Below, piece by piece: positions 1-7,846 of a stretch of 24,803 nucleotides of DNA (position 1 is its first letter; every line of letters starts with the position of its first letter). Below the pieces are notes generated by a model. It did not search any database. It saw only the letters and a program-made list of their open reading frames with translations, and was not told where the DNA came from. The stretch lies in the NCBI GenBank assembly GCA_002295925.1, contig DBGO01000020.1, positions 1 to 24,803 of the forward strand, read 5' to 3'. The DNA comes from Flavobacteriales bacterium UBA852. Its GTDB lineage: Bacteria > Bacteroidota > Bacteroidia > Flavobacteriales_E > Vicingaceae. A program made the translations under genes and the position numbers.

Positions 1-1
1 C

Positions 2-469
2 TTAAAAGAAAAATCATGGGATTTAGTGTCGGATAAACGTATCAGTAAGCTGCATCCGCTGGTGCGTGAAAAAGCCAAAGAGTTTATTATCCGTGCCGAA
101 AAAGAATTGGGCAAAAAACTGCGCGTGGTGTCCGGGCTGAGAACTTGGGATGAACAAGCTCGACTGTATGCGCAAGGCAGAACTTTGCCCGGAAAAATCG
201 TTACCAATGCCAAACCGGGACAGAGTTTGCACAATTACGGATTGGCTATTGATGTGGTTGAAATTAAAGACGGCAAAGCGCTTTGGAATAATCCCGATTG
301 GGAAAAAATTGCGCACTTGGGCAAAAGCATCGGTTTTGAGTGGGGCGGCGATTGGAAATCGTTTAAAGATAAACCGCATTTTGAAATGCGCTTTGGTAAA
401 TCGCTTGCTCAATTGCAACAGTTGTATCAATCGGGTAAACGCAATGGTGAATATGTTTATCTGACATGA
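2..469 (+). CDS. M15-family peptidase (endolysin-like), 5' partial
   Basis: Zinc D-Ala-D-Ala/L-Ala-D-Glu carboxypeptidase of the M15 (VanY/endolysin) type, which cleaves peptidoglycan cross-bridges or stem peptides. Seen directly: the SxHxxGxAxD zinc motif (SLHNYGLAIDVV) and the downstream KPHFEMRFG with the third zinc-binding His, plus the family's N-terminal 'SDKRISKLHPLVREKA' pattern. The frame is open to the left edge (residues LKEKSWDLV before a GTG at 26), and related proteins carry such residues before SDKR, so I treat the gene as starting outside the window; GTG at 26 is a fallback start. The stop overlaps the next start (ATGA at 466-469), so the two are translationally coupled. Next to a mobile-element integrase about 7 kb away, a phage or phage-satellite lysis role is likely; a cell-wall role in a conjugative element is the alternative. 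Confidence 0.85.
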   Translation, partial: LKEKSWDLVSDKRISKLHPLVREKAKEFIIRAEKELGKKLRVVSGLRTWDEQARLYAQGRTLPGKIVTNAKPGQSLHNYGLAIDVVEIKDGKALWNNPDWEKIAHLGKSIGFEWGGDWKSFKDKPHFEMRFGKSLAQLQQLYQSGKRNGEYVYLT

Positions 470-945
470 ATATTTCTGTAAAACATATTGTTTCGTCGTT
501 TTTCAGCGGATTGGTTTTTGCTGCCCTTTTAACGATATTGCTCTTTTTTAAGGGTTGTTTTCCGCATCAACCGGTGGTGCTTACACAAACCGATACGGTA
601 TTTATCAATAAGCCTTACAAAGAATTAGTCATAAAAACGGTTGAAAAACCGGTTAAAGTTTTTGTCTATAAAACGGATACTGTCTTTCGTAAAATCATTG
701 AAAAAGATACGCTTATTACGGGTGTGGAGTTTAATCAAAAAATGGCCAAAATACATACTATTACACCAAAAGGGTTGCCGCTAATCAGCGAATATCCTGT
801 GTTAAATTACCGCTCTTTTGCCATTAACCACAAAGGCGAAATAGCTTTTAAAAAACGTAAGCATTCCAAAAGAAAAAAACTACTGCGTATTCTCTCGCAT
901 ACCGCAGCATTTGCTTGCGGAGTCTGGTTGGCGGGAAAGAAGTAG
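466..945 (+). CDS. Small membrane-anchored protein, possible lysis accessory
   Basis: 159-residue protein of unknown function. An N-terminal hydrophobic helix (about residues 9-29, SFFSGLVFAALLTILLFFKG) is followed by a Thr/Val/Lys-rich stretch with the repeated pattern 'TDTVF' at two places, a basic segment (KKRKHSKRKKLLR) and a second short hydrophobic end (SHTAAFACGVWLAG). The start overlaps the stop of the upstream peptidase by four bases. Similar small proteins with TDTV-type repeats follow peptidoglycan hydrolases in Bacteroidota phages and mobile elements, and an Rz/spanin-like or membrane-tether role would fit, but this is inference from position and topology, not from a recognised domain. 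Confidence 0.7.
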   Translation: MNISVKHIVSSFFSGLVFAALLTILLFFKGCFPHQPVVLTQTDTVFINKPYKELVIKTVEKPVKVFVYKTDTVFRKIIEKDTLITGVEFNQKMAKIHTITPKGLPLISEYPVLNYRSFAINHKGEIAFKKRKHSKRKKLLRILSHTAAFACGVWLAGKK

Positions 946-1033
946 CTTTAACCTGTCTTTTCATCTAATTCATTAACGTAGCTAACTATATTTATATATT
1001 TTTACTTAAAATAAATATTTGTTGGTTTCATGT

Positions 1034-1063
1034 TTTGATTTCAAACAGATTCTACTAAATTTG
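1034..1063 (+). promoter_or_regulatory. Bacteroidota-type promoter for the Type ISP gene
   Basis: TTTG at 1034-1037 and TAAATTTG at 1056-1063, separated by 18 bases, match the Bacteroidota -33 (TTTG) and -7 (TAnnTTTG) boxes. The predicted transcript would have a leader of about 30 bases before the ATG at 1103. It suggests that the restriction operon has its own promoter, separate from the peptidase pair upstream. Consensus match only. Confidence 0.5.
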
Positions 1064-1102
1064 AATGCTTACTATTTGAATTGCTAAAAACAAAATAAAC
1101 CT

Positions 1103-4100
1103 ATGAGTTTTCAGAAAATATTAGAAAAATACAGAAAAATTTCCTTTTCGGAAAAAGACAAAGGGGAACGCTTTGAACGTTTAATGCAAGCATATTTATT
1201 AACAGACCCTAAATATGCTCATAAATTCAAAAAAATATGGCTATGGGATGAATTTCCTGCAAAAAACGAATTAGGTGGTATTGATACAGGAATAGATTTG
1301 GTTGGATTAACAAATGAAAACGAATATTGGGCAATTCAATGTAAGTGTTATCAAGAAAACAGTGTTATAGATAAACCTTCTGTTGATTCTTTCTTATCTA
1401 CATCAAGCCGTACATTCAAAGATGAAAATGGCAATAACGTCGGGTTTTCACAAAGATTGTGGATTTCAACAACCAATCATTGGAATAAAAATGCTGAGGA
1501 AGCTATTAAAAATCAAAACCCTCCGGTTACCAGAATAAATCTTTTTGATTTAATTGAAGCTCCTGTTGATTGGGAAAAATTAGAAAAAGGAATACATGGC
1601 GAAGCAGCCAGAACCCCAAAAAAAAGATTAAGACCACATCAAAAAGAAGCGCTTGAGAAAGCAAATGAATATTTTAAAACACACGACAGGGGTAAACTTA
1701 TTATGGCGTGCGGAACCGGTAAAACATTCACCGCATTACGCATTGCCGAAAAAGAAACCAATGGCAAAGGTTTAGTTTTGTTTCTTGTTCCAAGTATTGC
1801 TTTATTGGGGCAAACACTTCGCGAATGGAGTGCTGATGCTAATGAACCAATTAATGCTATAGCCATTTGTTCTGACCCTGCCATTACAAAACAAAAAAGA
1901 AGAAATCAAGACAGCGACACGTTTAGCGTAATTGATTTAGCTTATCCTGCTTCTACCGACCCCAATTATATTTTACATCAATTTGAAGAAATAAAAAAGA
2001 ATCCCAAATCTGGGATGACAGTCGTTTTTTCAACCTACCAATCCATAGAGGTAATATCAAAAGCACAAAAAGTTTTACTTAAAAACGGATTTCCGGAGTT
2101 TGATTTAATAGTTTGCGATGAAGCGCACAGAACAACAGGTGTTTCTTTATCCGGAGAAGATGAATCTGCTTTCACAAAAGTACATGACCCCGACTTCATT
2201 AAATCTAAAAAAAGACTCTATATGACTGCTACGCCGAGGCTATACAGTGATGATGCCAAAAGCAAAGCAGCTCAAATAGACGCAGTATTATGTTCAATGG
2301 ATGACACTAAACTTTATGGTGAAGAAATTTACCGCATTGGTTTTGGTGAAGCTGTAGAGCGGGGGTTACTCACAGATTATAAAGTTTTAATTCTCTCATT
2401 AAATGACACGGATGTTCCTCCTGCTGTTCAAAAAGCTATAGCTCAAGGAGATTTTGAGATAAAAACCGATGATTTAACTAAACTTATAGGCACTATCAAT
2501 GCGCTTTCAAAACAATTTCTTGGCGACAATGGTAATACAAAAGAAATTGACCCCGACCCTATGAAAAGGGCTGTAGCATTTTGCGCCAACATATCTACTT
2601 CAAAAAAAATTGCAGAGATATACAATGTTGCCAATGAGTCTTATCTTCAACAATTGCCTGATGATAAAAAAGCTGAAATGGTTACTACCTATGCCAAACA
2701 CATGGATGGAACTATGCCGGCACCCGAAAGAGACCAATTACTTTCATGGCTTAAAGAAGACACTCCAAATAATGAATGTAGAATAATTACAAATGTTAGA
2801 GTATTAAGTGAAGGGGTTGATGTTCCTTCTCTCGATGCAGTAATGTTTTTATCTGCCCGTAACTCTCAAGTTGATGTGGTGCAATCTGTAGGCCGCGTGA
2901 TGCGTAAAGCCCCCAATAAAAAATATGGTTATATCATCATCCCTGTGGTTGTTCCGGCTAATATTAAGCCGGAAGTTGCAATGAGTGATAATGAACGATA
3001 CAAAGTTGTATGGACTGTATTAAACGCTCTTAGAGCTCATGATGACAGGTTCAATGCAACTGTTAATAAGATTGATTTAAATCGTAAAAAACCAAGCAAC
3101 ATTCTTATTGGTCGCCCTGAATACACCTTTGACGAAAATGGTAATCCAATATCTCTCAATAATGATGAAAATGCTAATAGTACTCAAACTCTCAATGAAC
3201 AACTTGCATTACAATTCCAAGAGTTGCAATCGGTTATATATGCACGACTGGTAGAAAAAGTAGGCGACCGACAATATTGGGAACAATGGGCTAAAGATGT
3301 GGCCCAAATTGCCGAACGACAAATTGAACGAATTACCTACCTCATTGAAAACAAAAAAGACCAAAGAGACGCCTTCGATAAATTCTTACAAGGCTTGCAA
3401 AAAAACATCAATCCAAGCATTACCGAACAACAAGCCATAGAAATGCTGGCTCAGCACATTATTACACAACCTGTATTTGATGCGCTGTTTGAAGGATATT
3501 CTTTTGCTAAACACAACCCTGTGTCTAAAGCCATGCAGGGTATGCTCGAAAAATTAGAATCAGGAAGCAATTTGGCAGAACAAGATGAAACCCTGCAAAA
3601 ATTCTACGAATCGGTACGCAAGCGTGCCGAAGGCATTGACAACGCCGAAGGCAAACAACGCATTATCATAGAGCTGTACGATAAATTCTTTAAAACCGCT
3701 TTCCCGAAGATGGTGGAGCAGTTGGGTATTGTGTACACCCCGGTGGAAGTAGTCGATTTCATCATCCATTCCGTAAATGATGTATTGAAAAAAGAATTTG
3801 GCCGTACGCTTTCCGATGACAACGTTCATATACTCGACCCATTTACCGGTACGGGCACTTTTATTGTGCGCCTGTTGCAAAGCGGCTTAATTAACCAATC
3901 TGCATTGCCGCACAAATACCGCCACGAGCTCCATGCCAACGAAATAGTATTATTGGCTTATTACATAGCTGCCGTAAATATCGAAAACACCTATCACGAC
4001 CTTATGGGAGAAACCGCACAATACGAACCCTTTGAAGGCATTGTGCTCACCGATACCTTCCAACTGGGCGAAACAGACGACAGCCAAAAACTCTTTTCCG

Positions 4101-6019
4101 AAATGTTCCCGCAAAACTCCGAACGGGTACAGCGTCAAAAGAAAGCACCTGTTCGGGTGATTATTGGAAATCCTCCATACTCTGTAGGTCAAAAATCATC
4201 TCATGATCTTTCACAAAACCAGGTCTACAATAAACTCGAAAGACGAATCGCGCAGACTTATGTAAAAGAAGCAAACTCTAACTCACTGAAGCAAGCACTT
4301 TATGATGCTTATATTAAAGCTTTCCGTTGGAGTACTGACCGTTTAGACCCCGAACACGGCGGCATCATTGCCTTTGTAAGCAACGGTGCTTGGCTGGACG
4401 GCAACAGCACCGACGGTTTCCGCAAAGCCCTCGAAAAAGAATTTACAAGCATTTGGGTATTTAATCTTCGTGGGAATGCACGTACTCAAGGGGAATTGAG
4501 AAGAAAAGAAGCCGGTAACGTTTTTGGTCATGGTTCACGCACCCCCATAGCCATTACGCTCTTGGTGAAAAACCCGCAGGTTAAAACCCAAAAAGCCACC
4601 ATTCACTATTACGACATTGGCGATTACCTAAGCCGGGAAGAGAAGTTGGCTATCATTAAAAAATTCAAGACAGTGGCTAATCCGCAAATGCCATGGAGAA
4701 TCTTACAACCCAACGAACATGGTGATTGGTTGAATCAAAGAAATGATGTCTTCGATACATTTTTTCTTCTTGGAAGCAAAAGTAAAACTGAGACTCAATT
4801 GGTTTTTAATATTTACTCAGGTGGTTCCATTACACATAGAGACGCATGGGTATATTCATTTTCATCTGTAAAACTTAAATCTCAAATGAACTCTATGATT
4901 GAGTTCTACAATGAGCAGGTTGATAAATTCATTAATCAGAGCGAAATAACTAATTCCGAAAAGTTTGTTTCAAAGGATGAAACCAAAATAAAATGGAATA
5001 GAAAACTATATGAACATGCTACTAAAGGCATAAAGCATGAATTACACGAAGAAGATGTTGTTATTTCAATGTATCGGCCTTTTGTGAAGCAGTATTATTA
5101 TTACAATAAAGATTTTAATTGGAGTAGATATCTATTGCCCAAAATATTTCCTAATAAATCAAAGGAGAGTCTCACAATCTGTATTGAAGGGGTGGGCAGT
5201 AGTAAAGGGTTTTCCGTATTAATCAGCAAAAATGTAACCGACTTCCAAACGTTGATGAATAGCATTTGCTTTCCTCTTTACTATTATGAAGAAAGAGAAA
5301 AGAACAACCCCAGCTTATTTGATACACCAGGAGAAAGCGAGTACATACGCAGGGATGGTATTTCAGACTGGATATTGCAACGGGCACAACAACAATACAA
5401 TGCCAAAAACATAAGCAAAGAAGATATATTCTACTATGTGTATGGCTTTTTGCACAGCCCGGATTACCGCACCACCTTTGCCAACGATTTAAAGAAAATG
5501 CTGCCCCGCATTCCGTTGGTGGAAGACGTTCGGGATTTTTGGGCATTCAGCAAAGCCGGGCGCGCTTTGGCAGAGCTGCATCTGAACTATGAAAACGTAC
5601 CGCCTTATGAGGGTGTAATTGTAAATGGAGACAACCCTCAACCAAATGAGGATTTGTATCGCTTTTACCGGGTAGAAAAAATGAAGTTTGCCAAAAAGAC
5701 CGTAGAAATAGACGGCAAAAAGAAAAAGATAGACGATAAGTCCACAATCGTTTACAACAGCCGCATCACCATATCCAACATTCCGGAAAAAGCATACGAA
5801 TATGTAGTGAACGGCAAAAGCGCCATAGAATGGATAATGGAACGTTATCAAGTAAAAACCGATAAAAAAAGCGGCATTACCAATGACCCCAACGACTGGT
5901 CTTTGGAACACGAAAAACCCCGCTATATTTTGGATTTACTGCTGAGTATCATCAATGTAAGTATGCAAACACTTGAAATTATAGAAAATTTACCTAAACT
6001 TAACTTTGAAAAAGAGTAG
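1103..6019 (+). CDS. Type ISP restriction-modification enzyme (nuclease-helicase-methylase-TRD)
   Basis: Single-chain restriction-modification enzyme of the Type ISP (LlaGI/LlaBIII-like) class: it methylates one strand of an asymmetric site at adenine and cuts unmodified DNA after ATP-driven translocation. Domains in order: Mrr-like PD-(D/E)xK nuclease (about 20-160; D61/D65 in GIDTGIDLV, Q79-x-K81 in AIQCK); superfamily 2 helicase with Walker A ACGTGKT (202-208), DEAH (339-342), TATP (375-378) and QSVGRVMR (594-601); a helical coupler (about 740-860); gamma-type N6-adenine methylase with motif I DPFTGTGTF (912-920) and motif IV NPPY (1023-1026); and a C-terminal target-recognition region (about 1200-1600). 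The 1638 residues fit the class (about 1500-1650), and every key motif is intact, so it is probably active. The next gene starts 9 bases downstream. The target sequence cannot be read from the protein. Confidence 0.93.
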   Translation: MSFQKILEKYRKISFSEKDKGERFERLMQAYLLTDPKYAHKFKKIWLWDEFPAKNELGGIDTGIDLVGLTNENEYWAIQCKCYQENSVIDKPSVDSFLSTSSRTFKDENGNNVGFSQRLWISTTNHWNKNAEEAIKNQNPPVTRINLFDLIEAPVDWEKLEKGIHGEAARTPKKRLRPHQKEALEKANEYFKTHDRGKLIMACGTGKTFTALRIAEKETNGKGLVLFLVPSIALLGQTLREWSADANEPINAIAICSDPAITKQKRRNQDSDTFSVIDLAYPASTDPNYILHQFEEIKKNPKSGMTVVFSTYQSIEVISKAQKVLLKNGFPEFDLIVCDEAHRTTGVSLSGEDESAFTKVHDPDFIKSKKRLYMTATPRLYSDDAKSKAAQIDAVLCSMDDTKLYGEEIYRIGFGEAVERGLLTDYKVLILSLNDTDVPPAVQKAIAQGDFEIKTDDLTKLIGTINALSKQFLGDNGNTKEIDPDPMKRAVAFCANISTSKKIAEIYNVANESYLQQLPDDKKAEMVTTYAKHMDGTMPAPERDQLLSWLKEDTPNNECRIITNVRVLSEGVDVPSLDAVMFLSARNSQVDVVQSVGRVMRKAPNKKYGYIIIPVVVPANIKPEVAMSDNERYKVVWTVLNALRAHDDRFNATVNKIDLNRKKPSNILIGRPEYTFDENGNPISLNNDENANSTQTLNEQLALQFQELQSVIYARLVEKVGDRQYWEQWAKDVAQIAERQIERITYLIENKKDQRDAFDKFLQGLQKNINPSITEQQAIEMLAQHIITQPVFDALFEGYSFAKHNPVSKAMQGMLEKLESGSNLAEQDETLQKFYESVRKRAEGIDNAEGKQRIIIELYDKFFKTAFPKMVEQLGIVYTPVEVVDFIIHSVNDVLKKEFGRTLSDDNVHILDPFTGTGTFIVRLLQSGLINQSALPHKYRHELHANEIVLLAYYIAAVNIENTYHDLMGETAQYEPFEGIVLTDTFQLGETDDSQKLFSEMFPQNSERVQRQKKAPVRVIIGNPPYSVGQKSSHDLSQNQVYNKLERRIAQTYVKEANSNSLKQALYDAYIKAFRWSTDRLDPEHGGIIAFVSNGAWLDGNSTDGFRKALEKEFTSIWVFNLRGNARTQGELRRKEAGNVFGHGSRTPIAITLLVKNPQVKTQKATIHYYDIGDYLSREEKLAIIKKFKTVANPQMPWRILQPNEHGDWLNQRNDVFDTFFLLGSKSKTETQLVFNIYSGGSITHRDAWVYSFSSVKLKSQMNSMIEFYNEQVDKFINQSEITNSEKFVSKDETKIKWNRKLYEHATKGIKHELHEEDVVISMYRPFVKQYYYYNKDFNWSRYLLPKIFPNKSKESLTICIEGVGSSKGFSVLISKNVTDFQTLMNSICFPLYYYEEREKNNPSLFDTPGESEYIRRDGISDWILQRAQQQYNAKNISKEDIFYYVYGFLHSPDYRTTFANDLKKMLPRIPLVEDVRDFWAFSKAGRALAELHLNYENVPPYEGVIVNGDNPQPNEDLYRFYRVEKMKFAKKTVEIDGKKKKIDDKSTIVYNSRITISNIPEKAYEYVVNGKSAIEWIMERYQVKTDKKSGITNDPNDWSLEHEKPRYILDLLLSIINVSMQTLEIIENLPKLNFEKE

Positions 6020-6028
6020 ATTTGCAAT

Positions 6029-6913
6029 ATGTATTACAGAAGAAAAATAATATTATCTATAATTGAGCTACTTGGGGGAGAAGTTGAAAAAATGAGGCTG
6101 CAAAAACTTTTGTTTTTATATGCCGTAAAAAAACAAAAACCTGAATATGATTTTATTCCTTACAAATATGGCTGTTATTCATTTTCTGCCCATGCAGATT
6201 TAGTTACTATGGCAAAAAAGGGCATTTTGACAGAAACAGATAAAAGCTACATAAAATCAGAAACGAAAAACTATTTTAATCTATTAAAACCGGAAGATAA
6301 AAATCTTCTTACTCAAATTATTGCTGATTATGGTGAAATGAACCAAAATAATTTAATTAAACACACCTATATCAACTTTCCTTTTTATGCCATTAACAGT
6401 ACAATTGCTGAAAAAATACTTCAACCAAAGTATTTGGAGCGAATAATAAAGGCAAAACCTTCAGACAATTCTATCGTATTGTTTACCATTGGCTATGAAG
6501 GAATATCATTAGAAAAATATTTACAAAAGCTTTTAAAAAATAATATTAAATTATTAGTTGATGTCCGTAGAAATCCATTAAGCATGAAATATGGATTCAG
6601 TAAAAAATCATTAAAAAAATATTGCAACAGCTTAGGTATAGAATATGTTCATTTACCAGAGGTGGGAATACAATCCGATAAGCGAAAAAACCTTAATACA
6701 CAAAGTGATTACGATAAATTATTTGAAGAGTATGAACAAACTACATTAAACGAAACATTAGACACTCAATTAAAAATCTTACATTTATTAAAAAAGCACA
6801 AACGAATTGCCTTAACATGTTTTGAAGCAGAACCATGTCAATGCCACCGAACAAGACTTGCTAATGCTTTACAGTCATTACCTGAATTTAATTATGAGGT
6901 TATTCACATTTGA
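6029..6913 (+). CDS. Panacea-like N-terminus fused to DUF488 domain
   Basis: 294-residue two-part protein. Residues about 150-285 are a DUF488 domain: FTIGYEG at 152-158, 'LLVDVRRNPLS', 'YVHLPEVG', and the closing ALTCFEAEPCQCHR with C272-H273-R274. DUF488 has no settled biochemical role; its conserved Cys/His/Arg residues suggest a catalytic or nucleic-acid function. Residues about 1-130 (LQKLLFLYA...FIPYKYGCYSFSAHADL) resemble the Panacea/DUF4065 or YwgA-like fold found in antitoxins and some regulators; this match is by pattern and less certain. The gene starts 9 bases after the Type ISP stop and ends within 2 bases of the next gene, so the three probably form one operon. A role in defence, or in control of the restriction enzyme, is inference from position. 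Confidence 0.82.
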   Translation: MYYRRKIILSIIELLGGEVEKMRLQKLLFLYAVKKQKPEYDFIPYKYGCYSFSAHADLVTMAKKGILTETDKSYIKSETKNYFNLLKPEDKNLLTQIIADYGEMNQNNLIKHTYINFPFYAINSTIAEKILQPKYLERIIKAKPSDNSIVLFTIGYEGISLEKYLQKLLKNNIKLLVDVRRNPLSMKYGFSKKSLKKYCNSLGIEYVHLPEVGIQSDKRKNLNTQSDYDKLFEEYEQTTLNETLDTQLKILHLLKKHKRIALTCFEAEPCQCHRTRLANALQSLPEFNYEVIHI

Positions 6914-6915
6914 TT

Positions 6916-7728
6916 ATGGCACTTACTAAAGTTCTTATCACCGTAAAAACTTACCCTACAATTTCCACAAAATACGAGGAGTTAGTATGTACTGCAGGTT
7001 TTCTGGAGGATGGTTCATGGATAAGAATTTACCCAATACCTTTTCGCAAAAAGCCTTACTACGAACAATATAAAAAATATGATTGGATAGAATTAGATTT
7101 GGTAAAGAATGAAAGTGATTTTCGACCAGAAAGTTTTCGGCCTAAAACACTGGATACAGAAATTAAAATTGTAGGTCATATAAACACACAAAACAACTGG
7201 GAGGAGAGAAAAAAATATTGTTTAAATAACGTATACACTAATTTATCTGCTCTTATCTCTGAAGCTAAAGATAAAAAAATTTGCAGGTCATTGGCTGTAT
7301 TTAAACCAACAGAAATACTTGATTTTTACGCTGAGCCTGTTGAGCGTGAATGGAGTAATAAACAAAAAGCAGCATTAGCTCAATGTAATTTATTTGAAAC
7401 CGTAAAAGATGAAAACTTTGAAGTGGTAAAAAAACTACCTTACAAATTTAAATTCAAGTTTAGAGATGAAGAAGGAACAGAGAGTAACATGATGATTGAA
7501 GATTGGGAAACCGGACAGCTTTTTTGGAAAATGCTTGCAAAATATGAAGGTAATGAACAAAAAGCAATTGAAGATGTTCGTAAAAAATACTTTGAAGATT
7601 TTGCCATGACCAAAGACTTGTATTTTTTCTTAGGAACTACACAAAGAAATCATTATGTATCGAAAAATCCATTTATGATAATCGGAACTTTTCACCCTAA
7701 AATAGATACTCAGTTAAAATTATTTTAA
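6916..7728 (+). CDS. Conserved DUF488-partner protein, function unknown
   Basis: 270-residue soluble protein that I cannot assign to a named family. It opens with ALTKVLITVKTYPT and 'YEELVCTAGFLEDGSWIRIYPIPFR', and ends with 'LYFFLGTTQRNHYVSKNPFMIIGTFHPK'. The two conserved-looking ends and the charged middle suggest an alpha/beta protein; there is no signal peptide or membrane segment. I chose ATG at 6916; the TTG at 6910 would overlap the upstream stop and add MI, but the family-like start is MALTK. From memory, proteins with this opening sit next to DUF488 genes in other bacterial defence islands, which suggests that the two work as a pair. It is the last gene of the likely Type ISP operon and converges on the integrase. 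Confidence 0.8.
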   Translation: MALTKVLITVKTYPTISTKYEELVCTAGFLEDGSWIRIYPIPFRKKPYYEQYKKYDWIELDLVKNESDFRPESFRPKTLDTEIKIVGHINTQNNWEERKKYCLNNVYTNLSALISEAKDKKICRSLAVFKPTEILDFYAEPVEREWSNKQKAALAQCNLFETVKDENFEVVKKLPYKFKFKFRDEEGTESNMMIEDWETGQLFWKMLAKYEGNEQKAIEDVRKKYFEDFAMTKDLYFFLGTTQRNHYVSKNPFMIIGTFHPKIDTQLKLF

Positions 7729-7733
7729 CTTCC

Positions 7734-7826
7734 AAACTACTACACCTGCAACAACCCGCGCACGCTAAACACTCTTATTTTCAATAATTTAACCCTGTTT
7801 GTAGTAGTGTAGTAGCGTAGTAGTTT
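7734..7826 (+). repeat. Tandem GTAGTAGY octamers with distant inverted copy
   Basis: Three head-to-tail octamers GTAGTAGT, GTAGTAGC, GTAGTAGT fill 7801-7824. AAACTACTAC at 7734-7743 is the exact reverse complement of GTAGTAGTTT at 7817-7826, so a 10-bp stem with a loop of about 73 bases could form. The block lies between the convergent ends of the cargo operon and the integrase gene. It could be a set of arm-type binding sites for the recombinase or its directionality factor, or an unusual transcription end. Function not established. Confidence 0.6.
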
Positions 7827-7846
7827 AAAAAATCGAAAAAATATTT

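Noticed and set aside
23..430. Minus-strand open frame opposite the M15 peptidase
   Set aside because: Phe-rich shadow of the peptidase codons, no recognisable domain.
5489..5911. Minus-strand open frame inside the Type ISP gene
   Set aside because: Shadow of the C-terminal part of an intact gene; aromatic-rich composition and no start context.
7800..7826. CRISPR-like array from the GTAGTAG repeats
   Set aside because: The units are only 8 bases, have no spacers, and no cas gene is present.
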